A DNA stretch of 64,000 bases from Streptomyces resistomycificus. GTDB taxonomy: Bacteria > Actinomycetota > Actinomycetes > Streptomycetales > Streptomycetaceae. The DNA lies in assembly GCF_001514265.1 (NCBI RefSeq), contig NZ_KQ948995.1, positions 124,001-188,000 of the forward strand. Reading direction: 5' to 3'. The position numbers were made by a program, and so were the translations under genes. This document shows, piece after piece, positions 36,891 through 48,729 of this stretch. Each line of letters starts with the position of its first letter. Positions within the stretch are counted from its first letter, which is position 1. The notes under the pieces were generated by a model. It saw nothing but the letters and a program-made list of their open reading frames with translations. It had not been told where the DNA came from and made no database searches.

Positions 36891-37604
36891 TCACATTCCT
36901 CGTCGGGGAGGGGTGTCCACACCCGTTCCCTGGCCGGCGGCCACCTGCCGCAGATACGGGTTGGTGGCGCGCTCCTGGCCGATGGTCGTCTGGGAGCCGT
37001 GGCCCGACAGCACCACGGTCGAGTCGTCGAGCGGCAGGCACACGCGGGCCAGCGAGTCGAGCATCTCGGCCATGTCACCGCCGGGCAGGTCGGTGCGTCC
37101 GATGGAGCCGGCGAAGAGCAGATCCCCGGAGAAGAAGACCGACGGGATGTCGGTCGTCTCGGGCATCTGGAAGGTCACCGACCCCTTGGTATGGCCCGGC
37201 GCGTGCGCGACGGAGAACTCCAGTCCCGCCAGCCCCAGCTTCGCGCCGTCGGTCAGCTCCCTGACGTCGTCAGGTTCCCCCACGGTCAGTTCACCCAGGA
37301 GAGGCATGCCGATGGAACGGCCGAGCGCCTTCTCCGGGTCCGCCATCATGTAGCGGTCCTCGGGGTGGATCCAGGCCGGCACGTCGTGTGCGCCGCACAC
37401 CGGGACGACCGAGGCCACGTGGTCGAGGTGGCCGTGCGTCAGGACGACGGCGACGGGCTTGAGCCGATGCTTCCTCAGCGCTTCCTCGACTCCCTCGGCG
37501 GCCTGGTGGCCGGGGTCGATGATCACGCACTCCTCACCGGCGGCGGGGGCGACGAGATAACAGTTCGTCCCCCAGGCCCCGGCGGGGAACCCGGCAATGA
37601 GCAC
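36891..37604 (-). CDS. MBL-fold hydrolase (glyoxalase II-like)
   Basis: Metallo-beta-lactamase-fold hydrolase, perhaps acting on thioesters; exact substrate unknown. The 237-residue protein has LTHGHLDHVASV (HxHxDH), VAHAPGHTKGSV and FSGDLLFAGSIGRTDLPGG with the bridging Asp, and VLSGHGSQTTIGQE near the end. The GTG at 37604 follows AAGGACGATC. The gene is conserved upstream of hisS across actinobacteria. A TAGGCT hexamer (37664-37669) is a plausible -10 for the pair. Confidence 0.9.
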   Translation of the reverse strand: MLIAGFPAGAWGTNCYLVAPAAGEECVIIDPGHQAAEGVEEALRKHRLKPVAVVLTHGHLDHVASVVPVCGAHDVPAWIHPEDRYMMADPEKALGRSIGMPLLGELTVGEPDDVRELTDGAKLGLAGLEFSVAHAPGHTKGSVTFQMPETTDIPSVFFSGDLLFAGSIGRTDLPGGDMAEMLDSLARVCLPLDDSTVVLSGHGSQTTIGQERATNPYLRQVAAGQGTGVDTPPRRGM

Positions 37605-37785
37605 GATCGTCCTTCGTTTGTGTCGATACGGGTGGGCTGCTCGGCGACTGCGCCTGTGGTCAGAGCCTACCGGCGCTGCCGATTCCTCAGCGAACCCATA
37701 TACGGTACGGGGCACACGCACGCGGTCGGCTCACTAGACGCACGCGTCCCAGTTGGCGTACGAGACGCATGAGGAGAGAACCCCG

Positions 37786-38604
37786 GTGGTCACCCAGGAA
37801 CAGCGGAAGCGGCAGCTCGCGCGGGAGAAGTTCTTGCGGCAGCAGCAGCGGCGTACGGCCGCGCGGCGCAAGGCGCGCATGCGCAACTCGGTGATCGCGT
37901 CGGTACTCGGCGTGATCGTGATCGGCAGCGTGGCGCTGTACACGACCGGGGCCCTCAAGAACGACGACAAGACCAACGCGAGCGCCGAGACGACCCCGAG
38001 CGCGGAGCCGACCAGCAAGGCGCCGGACCCGTGCGAGAAGGCCGCCGCCGGCAAGGTCAAGACGGCGACCTGGAAGAAGGAGCCGGCGGTCACCATCGAC
38101 AAGTCGGCGAAGTACACGCTGAAGCTGGCCACCACGTGCGGTGAGATAGACGTCGCGATGAAGACGTCGGCGGCTCCGCACACCGTGAACTCGTTCAACT
38201 TCCTCGCCGGCAAGGGCTACTTCGACCACACCAAGTGCCACCGGCTCACCACCAACGGCATCTACGTGCTGCAGTGCGGCGACCCCACGGGCTCCGGCAG
38301 CGGCGGTCCCGGCTACACGATCCCGGACGAGAACCTGAAGGACAAAAGCCTGAAGGGCAACATCTATCCGGCGGGCACGGTCGCGATGGCCAACACCGGC
38401 CAGGCCAACACCGGCGGCAGCCAGTTCTTCCTGGTCTACCAGGACAGCCAGTTGCCGCCCAGCTACACACCGTTCGGCACCATCTCGGAGGCCGGCATGA
38501 AGGTGATGAAGAAGATCGCCGCCGCCGGAGAGAGCACCGGAGCGGGCGACGGAGCGCCGAACGCGACGGTCGTGATCAACAAGGCGACGGTCACCAAATC
38601 CTGA
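37786..38604 (+). CDS. Membrane-anchored cyclophilin-type peptidyl-prolyl isomerase
   Basis: Probable foldase on the outer face of the membrane. The 272-residue protein has a basic cytoplasmic start (EQRKRQLAREKFLRQQQRRT), one membrane helix at about 35-56, a Ser/Thr/Ala linker, and a cyclophilin domain with APHTVNSFNFLAGKGYFDHT, MANTGQANTGGSQFFLVY and TPFGTI. The usual catalytic Arg after the first beta strand is not obvious (CHRLTTNGIYVLQCG); Cys residues there could form a disulfide. The GTG at 37786 follows GAGGAGAG. A similarly placed cyclophilin gene lies between relA and the hydrolase gene in M. tuberculosis. Confidence 0.9.
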   Translation: MVTQEQRKRQLAREKFLRQQQRRTAARRKARMRNSVIASVLGVIVIGSVALYTTGALKNDDKTNASAETTPSAEPTSKAPDPCEKAAAGKVKTATWKKEPAVTIDKSAKYTLKLATTCGEIDVAMKTSAAPHTVNSFNFLAGKGYFDHTKCHRLTTNGIYVLQCGDPTGSGSGGPGYTIPDENLKDKSLKGNIYPAGTVAMANTGQANTGGSQFFLVYQDSQLPPSYTPFGTISEAGMKVMKKIAAAGESTGAGDGAPNATVVINKATVTKS

Positions 38605-38739
38605 CCCCCAACTGCGAAATTTCGGTCGCGCGGGATGCGGACAGGCAACCCGCCGGTCGCCTATGTTGGCCGTGACGAAACTGTGGACGATGCTCGGGGG
38701 TGCTGAGGCCCCTCGCAGGCATCATGTGGAGGAGGCGCT

Positions 38740-39969
38740 GTGAGCAGCGACCCGTGGGGCCGCGTCGACGAGACGGGGACCGTGTACGTGCGTACGGCCG
38801 ACGGCGAGCAGGTCGTCGGTTCCTGGCAGGCCGGCTCCCCTGAGGAGGCGTTGGCCTACTTCGAGCGCAAGTACGAAGGCCTGGTTGTCGAGATCGGCCT
38901 CCTCGAGAAGCGGGTGAAGACCACCGACCTGTCGGCGAAGGACGCGCAGGCTGCCATCGACCACATCCGCGAGCAGGTCGACGCGCACCACGTGGTCGGC
39001 GACCTGGACGCCCTCCGGGGCCGGCTGGACAGGCTCGTGGAGACGGTCGACAAGCGCCGCGAGGAGCGCAAGCAGCAGCGGGCGAAGCAGTCCGACGAGG
39101 CGCGCCACGCCAAGGAGGCGCTGGTCACCGAGGCGGAGGAGCTCGCGCAGTCGGACCAGTGGCGGGCGGCCGGTGAGCGGCTGCGCGCCCTGGTGGACAC
39201 CTGGAAGGGGCTGCCGCGCCTCGACCGCAAGTCGGACGACGAGCTGTGGCACCGCTTCTCGCACGCCCGCTCGGCGTTCTCCAAGCGTCGCAAGGCCCAC
39301 TTCGCGTCGCTGGACGCGCAGCGCGAGGAGGCCCGCAAGACGAAGGAGCGGCTGGTCGGTGAGGCCGAGGCGCTGTCCGGCTCGACGGACTGGGGTCCCA
39401 CGGCCGCGCGCTACCGCGAGCTGATGGCCGAGTGGAAGGCCGCGGGCCGCGCCCAGCGCGAGCACGAGGACGACCTCTGGAACCGCTTCCGCGGTGCCCA
39501 GGACGTGTTCTTCGCCGCCCGCAGCTCGGTCTTCGCCGAGCGGGACGCCGAGCAGACCGAGAACCTGAAGCTGAAGGAGGAGCTGGCCGAGGAGGCCGAG
39601 AAGCTCCTGCCGATCGGCGACCTGAAGGGCGCGCGGGCCGCCTTCCGCTCGATCAACGAGCGCTGGGAGGCCATCGGCCATGTGCCGCGCGACGCGCGGC
39701 CGAAGGTCGAGGGCCGGATGCACGCGGTCGAGCGGGCTCTCCAGGAGGCCGAGGAGAGCGAGTGGCGCCGGACGAACCCGGAGGCACGCGCGCGTGCCGA
39801 GGGCCTGACCGGTCAGCTCCAGGGCGCGGTCGACAAGCTGAAGGGCCAGATCGAGCAGGCGCGCGCCCAGGGCAACAACGCCAGGGCCGACAAGCTCGAG
39901 CGCGAGCTGGAAGGCCGGCAGGCACTGCTGGACCAGGCTCTGAAGGGGCTCCAGGAGTTCGGCGGCTGA
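38740..39969 (+). CDS. DUF349 coiled-coil protein
   Basis: Function unknown. The 409-residue protein is almost all helical and highly charged, with DUF349-type repeats in which a conserved Trp precedes a basic-acidic helix (WKGLPRLDRKSDDELWHRFS, WKAAGRAQREHEDDLWNRFR, RWEAIGHVPRDARPKVEGRM). The GTG at 38740 follows GGAGGAGG. There is no membrane segment or signal. It lies convergent with relA across a strong shared terminator. Confidence 0.88.
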   Translation: MSSDPWGRVDETGTVYVRTADGEQVVGSWQAGSPEEALAYFERKYEGLVVEIGLLEKRVKTTDLSAKDAQAAIDHIREQVDAHHVVGDLDALRGRLDRLVETVDKRREERKQQRAKQSDEARHAKEALVTEAEELAQSDQWRAAGERLRALVDTWKGLPRLDRKSDDELWHRFSHARSAFSKRRKAHFASLDAQREEARKTKERLVGEAEALSGSTDWGPTAARYRELMAEWKAAGRAQREHEDDLWNRFRGAQDVFFAARSSVFAERDAEQTENLKLKEELAEEAEKLLPIGDLKGARAAFRSINERWEAIGHVPRDARPKVEGRMHAVERALQEAEESEWRRTNPEARARAEGLTGQLQGAVDKLKGQIEQARAQGNNARADKLERELEGRQALLDQALKGLQEFGG

Positions 39970-39991
39970 CGCCGAGCCCCTCGAAAGGACG

Positions 39992-40037
39992 AGACGAGAG
40001 GGCTCCCGCACTTGCCGGTGCGGGAGCCCTCTCGTCT
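39992..40037. terminator. Bidirectional terminator between DUF349 gene and relA
   Basis: Perfect 20-bp stem (39992-40011 with 40018-40037) and a 6-base loop, 22 bases after the DUF349 stop and 12 bases after the relA stop on the other strand. One of the strongest hairpins in the window. Confidence 0.92.
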
Positions 40038-40048
40038 GTGCGTGCCTC

Positions 40049-42583
<2,535 letters not shown>

Positions 42584-42703
42584 GAGGACTCCTCGTGCGC
42601 GATCCGGGTCCCCCGGTCAGGCTCCGGAGACCCCATGGTAGCGATCCTGCGTCCCAGGATCGCCTTCAGGCCGATGTGAGGACCGTCTACCGGTGAAACG
42701 CGA

Positions 42704-42737
42704 GAGGCGGGCGCCGGATTCCTCCGGGGCCCGCCTC
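42704..42737 (-). terminator. Hairpin after apt
   Basis: The arms 42704-42717 and 42724-42737 pair over 14 bp with one mismatch, in the 222-bp gap between apt and relA. It probably ends the secD-secF-apt transcript. Confidence 0.65.
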
Positions 42738-42805
42738 CGCGGTGTCCTGCGGGTGGCACACGGGCTGTGTGCGGCCCGCGCAGGGGTTTTCGTACGGGTG
42801 GGAGC

Positions 42806-43345
42806 TCAGACCTTGAGCAGCGCCTCCAGCGGGGCGCCTGCGAGGGCCGGCTCCAGGCGGGCCCGGCCGCCCAGGAAGCCGAGCTCCATGAGGACGGCGA
42901 GGCCCGCCACCTCGGCGCCCGCCCTGCGGATCAGCTGGATCGAGGCCTCGGCGGTGCCGCCGGTGGCCAGGACGTCGTCGACGACCAGGACGCGGTCGGC
43001 CCCGCTCAGGTCCTCGGCGTGCACCTCGATCTCGGCGGAGCCGTACTCCAGGTCGTACGCCTGGCTGAGGGTCGCTCCGGGGAGCTTGCCCGCCTTGCGC
43101 ACGGGGATGAAGCCGAGGCCCGCGCGGACGGCGACCGGGGCACCGAGGATGAAGCCGCGGGCCTCCAGGCCGACGATCTTCGTGGCTCCGGTCTGCTCGG
43201 CGATCCCGGCGAGCGCGTCGGTGAGCACGGTGAAGGCCGCCGGGTCCGCCAGGAGCGGGGTGATGTCCTTGAACATCACGCCCGGCTCCGGGTAGTCCGC
43301 CACGTCACGGATCCTGCTGAGCAGCAGCTCCTCGATGTCGGTCAT
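42806..43345 (-). CDS. apt: Adenine phosphoribosyltransferase
   Basis: Salvages adenine to AMP using PRPP. The 179-residue protein has KIVGLEARGFILGAP, the flexible-loop region KLPGATLSQAYDLEYGS and the PRPP motif VLVVDDVLATGGT. The ATG at 43345 shares ATGA with the secF stop. The order secD-secF-apt-relA is conserved in actinobacteria. Confidence 0.96.
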   Translation of the reverse strand: MTDIEELLLSRIRDVADYPEPGVMFKDITPLLADPAAFTVLTDALAGIAEQTGATKIVGLEARGFILGAPVAVRAGLGFIPVRKAGKLPGATLSQAYDLEYGSAEIEVHAEDLSGADRVLVVDDVLATGGTAEASIQLIRRAGAEVAGLAVLMELGFLGGRARLEPALAGAPLEALLKV

Positions 43346-44463
43346 CGGCGCTTCCCCGAAGGACGGCCCCGACCCCGACTGCGGGAGGAGGGCTGGTTGC
43401 GCGGGCCGACGACCGCGGGGGTCGCCTCGTCGTCCTCGGGCTCGTCGTCGTACGCCTCGGTGGCCGGGGCGTCCAGGGGCTCGCCCTGGGAGCCGGCCTG
43501 CGCGCGCTTGGCGAGTACGCGCTTCTTGAGCGCCTTCATCTGCGGCTCGTGCTCCTTGAGGTCGGCGACGAGCGGCGTGGCGATGAAGATCGAGGAGTAC
43601 GCACCGGCCGCGAGACCGACGAACAGCGACAGCGAGATGTCGTTCAGCATGCCGGCGCCGAGGACACCGCCACCGATGAACAGCAGGCCCGCGACGGGCA
43701 GCAGCGCGACCACGGTGGTGTTGACGGAGCGGACCAGGGTGCTGTTGATCGACCGGTTGGCGATGTCGCTGTAGGTCCAGCGGGTCTGCTTGGCGATGTC
43801 CTTGGTCTGCTCCTTGAGGCTGTCGAAGACGACGACCGTGTCATAGAGCGAATAACCGAGAATGGTCAGCAGACCGATCACCGTGCCCGGTGTGACCTCG
43901 AAGCCCACAAGGGCGTAGATGCCGACCGTGATGGTGATGTCGTGGATCAGCGCGACGAACGCGGCGACCGCCATGCGCCACTCGAAGGCGATCGCCAGAT
44001 AGATCACGACCAGGACCAGGAAGATGCCGAGGCCCTGCCACGCCTTGTTGGCGACCTGATCACCCCAGCTGGGGCCGACCAGGTCGGCGGCGATCTGTTC
44101 GCTGTCGACCTTGAGGTCGTCGGCGAGCTCCCGCCTGATCTGGCCGGACTTGTCGGTGTCGATGCCCGCGATCTGGATGCGCAGGCTGCCGTCGCCGAGC
44201 TTCTGGACGATCGCGTCGTGCCCGGAGGCCTCCTCCGCGTACGTCTCCGCCTGCGACACCGAGACGCTCGTGTTCTTCGGGGTGGTGAAGACGGCGCCGC
44301 CCTCGAACTCGATGCCCATGTTCAGGCCGCGCACCGCCAGGCCGACGATGGCCGTGATGGTGATCAGGATCGAGAGGCCGTACCAGATCTTGCGGTTGCC
44401 GACGAAGTCGTAGCCGACCTCGCCACGGTGCAGTCGGGCGCCGAGGTTGCCGAGCTTCGACAT
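43342..44463 (-). CDS. secF: Protein translocase subunit SecF
   Basis: With SecD uses the proton motive force to assist Sec-dependent export. The 373-residue protein has six predicted helices: the first at about 30-47, then an extracytoplasmic domain containing DALVQK-like DAIVQKLGDGSLRIQ, then five helices including TVIGLLTILGYSLYDTVVVFD. The C-terminal tail of about 75 residues is charged and ends Arg-rich. The ATG at 44463 lies one base after the secD stop. Confidence 0.97.
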   Translation of the reverse strand: MSKLGNLGARLHRGEVGYDFVGNRKIWYGLSILITITAIVGLAVRGLNMGIEFEGGAVFTTPKNTSVSVSQAETYAEEASGHDAIVQKLGDGSLRIQIAGIDTDKSGQIRRELADDLKVDSEQIAADLVGPSWGDQVANKAWQGLGIFLVLVVIYLAIAFEWRMAVAAFVALIHDITITVGIYALVGFEVTPGTVIGLLTILGYSLYDTVVVFDSLKEQTKDIAKQTRWTYSDIANRSINSTLVRSVNTTVVALLPVAGLLFIGGGVLGAGMLNDISLSLFVGLAAGAYSSIFIATPLVADLKEHEPQMKALKKRVLAKRAQAGSQGEPLDAPATEAYDDEPEDDEATPAVVGPRNQPSSRSRGRGRPSGKRR

Positions 44464-44464
44464 C

Positions 44465-46246
44465 TCACGCCTCCTTCGGGTCGACAGGGCCGGCGGCAGG
44501 CTGGGCGGGACGGCGGGTGCGGCGCAGCGGGGGCTGGGCGCCCAGCCGCTTGGGGTCGAGGCCGGACCAGCTGTGACCGCTCGAGAAGAACTTGCTGCGC
44601 GCGACGAGCGTCAGCAGCGGCTTGGTGAACAGGAACACGACCACCACGTCGAGAAGGGTGGTCAGACCGAGTGTGAACGCGAAGCCCTGGACCTTGCCGA
44701 CCGTGACGATGAAGAGCACCGCGGCGGCGAGGAACGACACGAAGTCGGAGACCAGGATCGTGCGCCGGGCACGCGGCCAGGCCCGCTCGACGGCGGGACG
44801 CAGCGAGCGGCCCTCGCGGATCTCGTCCCGGACCCGTTCGAAGTACACGATGAACGAGTCCGCTGTGATGCCGATCGCGACGATGGCACCACACACGGCG
44901 GGAAGGTTCAGCGCGAAGCCGATCGTCGGGCCGAGCAGCGCCATGATCACGTAGGTGAGCGCGCCGGAGACCAGCAGCGAGGCCACGGCGATGAGCGCCA
45001 GGCCGCGGTAGTACAGCACCAGGTAGAGGACGACCAGGGCGAGGCCGATGGCGCCGGCGATCAGACCGGCCTGCAGCTGCTCACCACCGAGGGCGGCGGT
45101 CACCGTCGTGACGCTGTCCTCCTTGAAGGTCAGCGGGAGGGCGCCGTACGAGAGCATGTTGGCCAGGCTCTGAGAGGACTCCTGCGTGAAGTTGCCGGAG
45201 ATCTCCGCGTTGCCGCCGGTCAGCGCCTGGCTCACGTACGGGTCGGAGACGACCTCGCCGTCCAGGACGATGGCGAACTGGTTCTGCGGAGACTGGTTCT
45301 GGGCCAGCTTGCCGGTGATGGCGGCGAACTTCTTGGAGCCGCCGTCCGTGAACTTCATGGTGACGGTCCAGCCGGCGCCCGTCGTCGTGTTGAGGACGGC
45401 CTCGGCCTTGTCCACGTCGGTGCCGTCGACCTCGGCCGGGCCCAGGATGTACTTCTGCCACTGGCCCTGCGAGTTCTGACCGCAGGCCACGGTCGAGTCG
45501 GTGGGCTTGCTGCCGTCACCGGCCTTCGCGCGGGCCTTCTTGTCGGTGCAGTCGAGTGCCGCGTACTGGGCCTCGAGCTTGCCGGTGTCGGCGGCGCCGC
45601 CGCTCGCGGACGGGGAGGCGCTGGCCGCCGGGGAGGTGCTCGTCGACGGCGTCGCGTCGGCCTTCAGGCCGTCGGTGACCGCGCGGCCCTGCGAGGTGGG
45701 GGTGGCGGAGGGGGAGGACGACGAGGTCGACGGATCCGTGGCCTTCTCCGTGGCCTTGTCGGTCGCCTTGTCGGTCGCCTTGTCACCCGACGCGCTGCCG
45801 GAGGGGCTCGGCGACGGGCTGCCCGTCGCGGCGGCGCCCGAGACCTCGGTGGCGACGACCGGCCGGAAGTACAGCTTGGCGGTGGTGCCGACCTGCTTCT
45901 GGGCCTCCTCGGAGTTCGTGCCCTTGGGGATGTTGACGATGATGTTGTCCCGGCCCTGGGTCTGAACTTCGGCCTCCGAGACACCAAGACCATTGACACG
46001 GCGGTTCATGATGTCGACCGCGGTGTCCATGTTGGTCTTGTTGATCGCGGATTCCTGGCCGGCCTCCGGGACCGCCCGCAGCGTGATGCTCGTACCACCG
46101 GCAAGGTCGATGCCGAGACGCGGAGTGGTGTGCCCGGAGAGGAACATCCCCCCGGTGAGCGCCACGATGGCGATCAGGATGAGGGCCAGCGAGCGCCCTG
46201 GCTTGCTCTGGGCGCTCGCGCTCCGGCCCTTCTTAGGTGCTGCCAC
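44465..46246 (-). CDS. secD: Protein translocase subunit SecD with low-complexity insertion
   Basis: RND-like partner of SecF; its external domain helps pull exported protein across. The 593-residue protein has helix 1 at about 19-37, the P1 domain starting LGIDLAGGTSITLRAV, and the C-terminal five-helix block with ALGGEQLQAGLIAGAIGLAL and ADSFIVYFERVRDEIREGRS. Residues about 137-221 are a Ser/Thr/Pro/Ala-rich insertion with four DKAT/EKAT units in tandem (about 155-170). Start is the GTG at 46246. Confidence 0.96.
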   Translation of the reverse strand: MAAPKKGRSASAQSKPGRSLALILIAIVALTGGMFLSGHTTPRLGIDLAGGTSITLRAVPEAGQESAINKTNMDTAVDIMNRRVNGLGVSEAEVQTQGRDNIIVNIPKGTNSEEAQKQVGTTAKLYFRPVVATEVSGAAATGSPSPSPSGSASGDKATDKATDKATEKATDPSTSSSSPSATPTSQGRAVTDGLKADATPSTSTSPAASASPSASGGAADTGKLEAQYAALDCTDKKARAKAGDGSKPTDSTVACGQNSQGQWQKYILGPAEVDGTDVDKAEAVLNTTTGAGWTVTMKFTDGGSKKFAAITGKLAQNQSPQNQFAIVLDGEVVSDPYVSQALTGGNAEISGNFTQESSQSLANMLSYGALPLTFKEDSVTTVTAALGGEQLQAGLIAGAIGLALVVLYLVLYYRGLALIAVASLLVSGALTYVIMALLGPTIGFALNLPAVCGAIVAIGITADSFIVYFERVRDEIREGRSLRPAVERAWPRARRTILVSDFVSFLAAAVLFIVTVGKVQGFAFTLGLTTLLDVVVVFLFTKPLLTLVARSKFFSSGHSWSGLDPKRLGAQPPLRRTRRPAQPAAGPVDPKEA

Positions 46247-46368
46247 CTTCTCGTACTCCCTCTCGGGCCGCCTCGCGCCGGATCTGCGGGCGGGCGGCCA
46301 TCACATGGTGTCGGATCCCGTGCGAGCTGTGCACGTTCCGGGGCGCGCGGAGCCGCCCGGGAGTGCGG

Positions 46369-46878
46369 CTACTTCGCCTCGGACTCGCCGTCGGTCTTCT
46401 TCGGCTCCTCGTCCGTCTTCGCCTCGACGGCCGCGGTGTCGGCCGGGGTCGCGGCGGACTCCTCGGTGATGTCCTTCTTGCCGAGGTCGACGGACTTGTC
46501 GTCGGAAGCGGCGGCGTCGTCAGCGGGCTCGTCGGTCTCGGTGAGGGAGGAGGCGTCGTCCGGGACGACGTCGGAGTCGGACTTCAGGTCGTGCTCGATC
46601 CCGTGGACGATGCGGTTGTACTCGTCGTCCGTCAGGACGGCACCGATCGAGTTCTTCGCGAAGAGGAGGTCGACGCCGGGACCGGCGTCGAGGAGGACCG
46701 TGTCCTCGCTGACCTCCTTGACCGTCGCGTACATGCCCCCGATGGTGCGGACGCCGCTGCCGGGCTGCATTTCGTTCCGCATGTTCGCGGCCTGCTGCTG
46801 CTTCTTCTTGGCGGAGCGGGTCATCAGGAACATGGCCCCGATGAGCACGATGAACGGGAGGAGGGTCACGAGACTCAC
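46369..46878 (-). CDS. yajC: Preprotein translocase accessory subunit YajC
   Basis: Small membrane protein of the Sec holotranslocon. The 169-residue protein has one N-terminal helix (LVTLLPFIVLIGAMFLM), the basic RSAKKKQQQAANMRNEMQPG and the SH3-like core GVRTIGGMYATVKEVSEDTVLLD. About 70 residues of acidic Asp/Glu/Ala/Ser tail follow, well beyond the roughly 110 residues of the E. coli protein. The GTG at 46878 was chosen because the helix begins immediately after. It precedes secD, as usual. Confidence 0.94.
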   Translation of the reverse strand: MSLVTLLPFIVLIGAMFLMTRSAKKKQQQAANMRNEMQPGSGVRTIGGMYATVKEVSEDTVLLDAGPGVDLLFAKNSIGAVLTDDEYNRIVHGIEHDLKSDSDVVPDDASSLTETDEPADDAAASDDKSVDLGKKDITEESAATPADTAAVEAKTDEEPKKTDGESEAK

Positions 46879-47042
46879 GGGTCGGTACTTCCTTCACGTG
46901 ACCGCGATGGTGAGCGGCCTGATGGTTGGGGGTGTGTGCGCCGCCGACAAAGGCGGCATCGGCGGAGTCTAAGCGAGTCCGCGCGCATGGAACAACGCTC
47001 AGCATGGCACCAGGGTTCCTGGCCCGGCCAGCGCGCTCGCCG

Positions 47043-48113
47043 TCACGCCCCGAACAGGTCCCCTTGTCCGTTTCCTGTGGCCGCGGAGCGGGGCGGGGTG
47101 AGGCCGAGATGCCCCCATGCCGCCGGTGTGCCGACCCGCCCGCGCGGGGTCCGGGCGAGCAGGCCCTCCCGGACGAGGAACGGTTCGGCCACCTCCTCGA
47201 CGGTCTCACGCTCCTCCCCCACCGCCACGGCCAGCGTCGACAGGCCGACCGGTCCGCCGCCGAACAGCTTGAGCAGGGCCTCCAGGACGGCGCGGTCGAG
47301 CCGGTCCAGGCCGCGGGCGTCGACCTCGTAGACGGCGAGGGCCGCCCCGGCGATGTCGCGGGTGATCACGCCGTCGGCCTTGACCTGGGCGTAGTCGCGC
47401 ACGCGGCGCAGCAGGCGGTTGGCGATACGGGGCGTGCCGCGGGAGCGGCCGGCGATCTCGGCCGCTCCGTCGGCGTCGATCTCCACGTCGAGCAGGTTCG
47501 CGGAGCGGTGGATGACGCGCTCCAGCTCCGCGGGCTCGTAGAACTCCATGTGCGCGGTGAAGCCGAAGCGGTCGCGCAGCGGGGGCGGCAGCAGGCCCGC
47601 CCGGGTGGTGGCGCCGACCAGGGTGAAGGGGGGCAGTTCGAGCGGGATGGCGGTGGCGCCGGGGCCCTTGCCGACGATGACGTCGACGCGGAAGTCCTCC
47701 ATCGCCATGTAGAGCATCTCCTCGGCGGGCCGGGACATGCGGTGGATCTCGTCGAGGAAGAGGACCTCGCCCTCCTGGAGGGAGGAGAGGATCGCGGCGA
47801 GGTCGCCGGCGTGCTGGATGGCCGGGCCGCTGGTGATGCGGATCGGGGCGTTCATCTCGGCCGCGATGATCATCGACAGGGTGGTCTTGCCGAGGCCGGG
47901 GGCGCCGGAGAGCAGCACGTGGTCGGCGGTCGCGCCCCGCGCGCGTGCGGCGCGCAGGACGAGGTCCAGCTGTTCGCGGACCTTCTCCTGGCCGATGAAC
48001 TCGTCCAGGTCCTTGGGGCGGAGGGCGGCCTCGACGGCCTGGTCCTCACCGTCGGCGACAGAGCCCACCAGCCGCTCGGCGGCGGTCTCTTCGGACGTGT
48101 CGTCCCAGTTCAC
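47043..48113 (-). CDS. ruvB: Holliday junction branch migration ATPase RuvB
   Basis: Hexameric AAA+ motor that drives branch migration with RuvA. The 356-residue protein has VLLSGAPGLGKTTLSMIIAA (Walker A), VLFLDEIHRMSRPAEE (Walker B), GATTRAG (sensor 1), the arginine finger region PPLRDRFG and a C-terminal winged helix. It starts with GTG at 48113, ten bases after the ruvA stop. Confidence 0.97.
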   Translation of the reverse strand: MNWDDTSEETAAERLVGSVADGEDQAVEAALRPKDLDEFIGQEKVREQLDLVLRAARARGATADHVLLSGAPGLGKTTLSMIIAAEMNAPIRITSGPAIQHAGDLAAILSSLQEGEVLFLDEIHRMSRPAEEMLYMAMEDFRVDVIVGKGPGATAIPLELPPFTLVGATTRAGLLPPPLRDRFGFTAHMEFYEPAELERVIHRSANLLDVEIDADGAAEIAGRSRGTPRIANRLLRRVRDYAQVKADGVITRDIAGAALAVYEVDARGLDRLDRAVLEALLKLFGGGPVGLSTLAVAVGEERETVEEVAEPFLVREGLLARTPRGRVGTPAAWGHLGLTPPRSAATGNGQGDLFGA

Positions 48114-48123
48114 TGACGTTCTC

Positions 48124-48729
48124 CTAGCGGGCGCGGTTCAGGGTCTGCAGGGCGGCCTTCAGCAGGTGGCCCACCTGGGGGGTGCCGTCGGCGGCCTCGG
48201 CCTGCGGGGCGACGGCGGCGACCGCCTCGTCGGCCTCGCGGGTGGCGTAGCCGAGGCCGATCAGGGCGGCGTGCAACTGGTCGCGCCAGCCGCTGGTGAC
48301 CGGGGCGCCGACGACCGGAGCACCGATCGGCTCGCCCAGCCGGTCCTTGAGCTCCAGCAGCAGCTTCTGCGCGCCCTTCTTCCCGATGCCGGGAACCGCG
48401 ACGAGCGCCTTCTCGTCACCCGTGGCCACCGCTCGGCGCAGTGCGTCCGGCGTGTGCACCGCCAGCATCGCCTGTGCCAGCCGCGGTCCGACCCCGCTCG
48501 CTGTCTGCAGCAGCCCGAAGACCTGGCGCTCGTCGTCGTCCACGAAGCCGTAGAGGGTCAGCGAGTCCTCCCGTACGACGAGGGAGGTGGCGAGCTTGGC
48601 CGGCTGGCCCAGGCGGAGCGTGGACAGCGTGTTCGGCGTGCACTGCACGGACATGCCGACACCGCCGACCTCGACGACGGCTCCGTCGGGGGCGAGTGCG
48701 GCGACCGTGCCGCTCACGAAGGCGATCAT
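48124..48729 (-). CDS. ruvA: Holliday junction DNA-binding protein RuvA
   Basis: Tetrameric protein that holds the junction open. The 201-residue protein has the OB domain from MIAFVSGTVAALAPDGAVVE and two helix-hairpin-helix motifs (LLQTASGVGPRLAQAML, AVPGIGKKGAQKLLLELKD). The C-terminal RuvB-binding domain ends LLKAALQTLNR. The ATG at 48729 shares ATGA with the ruvC stop. Confidence 0.97.
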   Translation of the reverse strand: MIAFVSGTVAALAPDGAVVEVGGVGMSVQCTPNTLSTLRLGQPAKLATSLVVREDSLTLYGFVDDDERQVFGLLQTASGVGPRLAQAMLAVHTPDALRRAVATGDEKALVAVPGIGKKGAQKLLLELKDRLGEPIGAPVVGAPVTSGWRDQLHAALIGLGYATREADEAVAAVAPQAEAADGTPQVGHLLKAALQTLNRAR

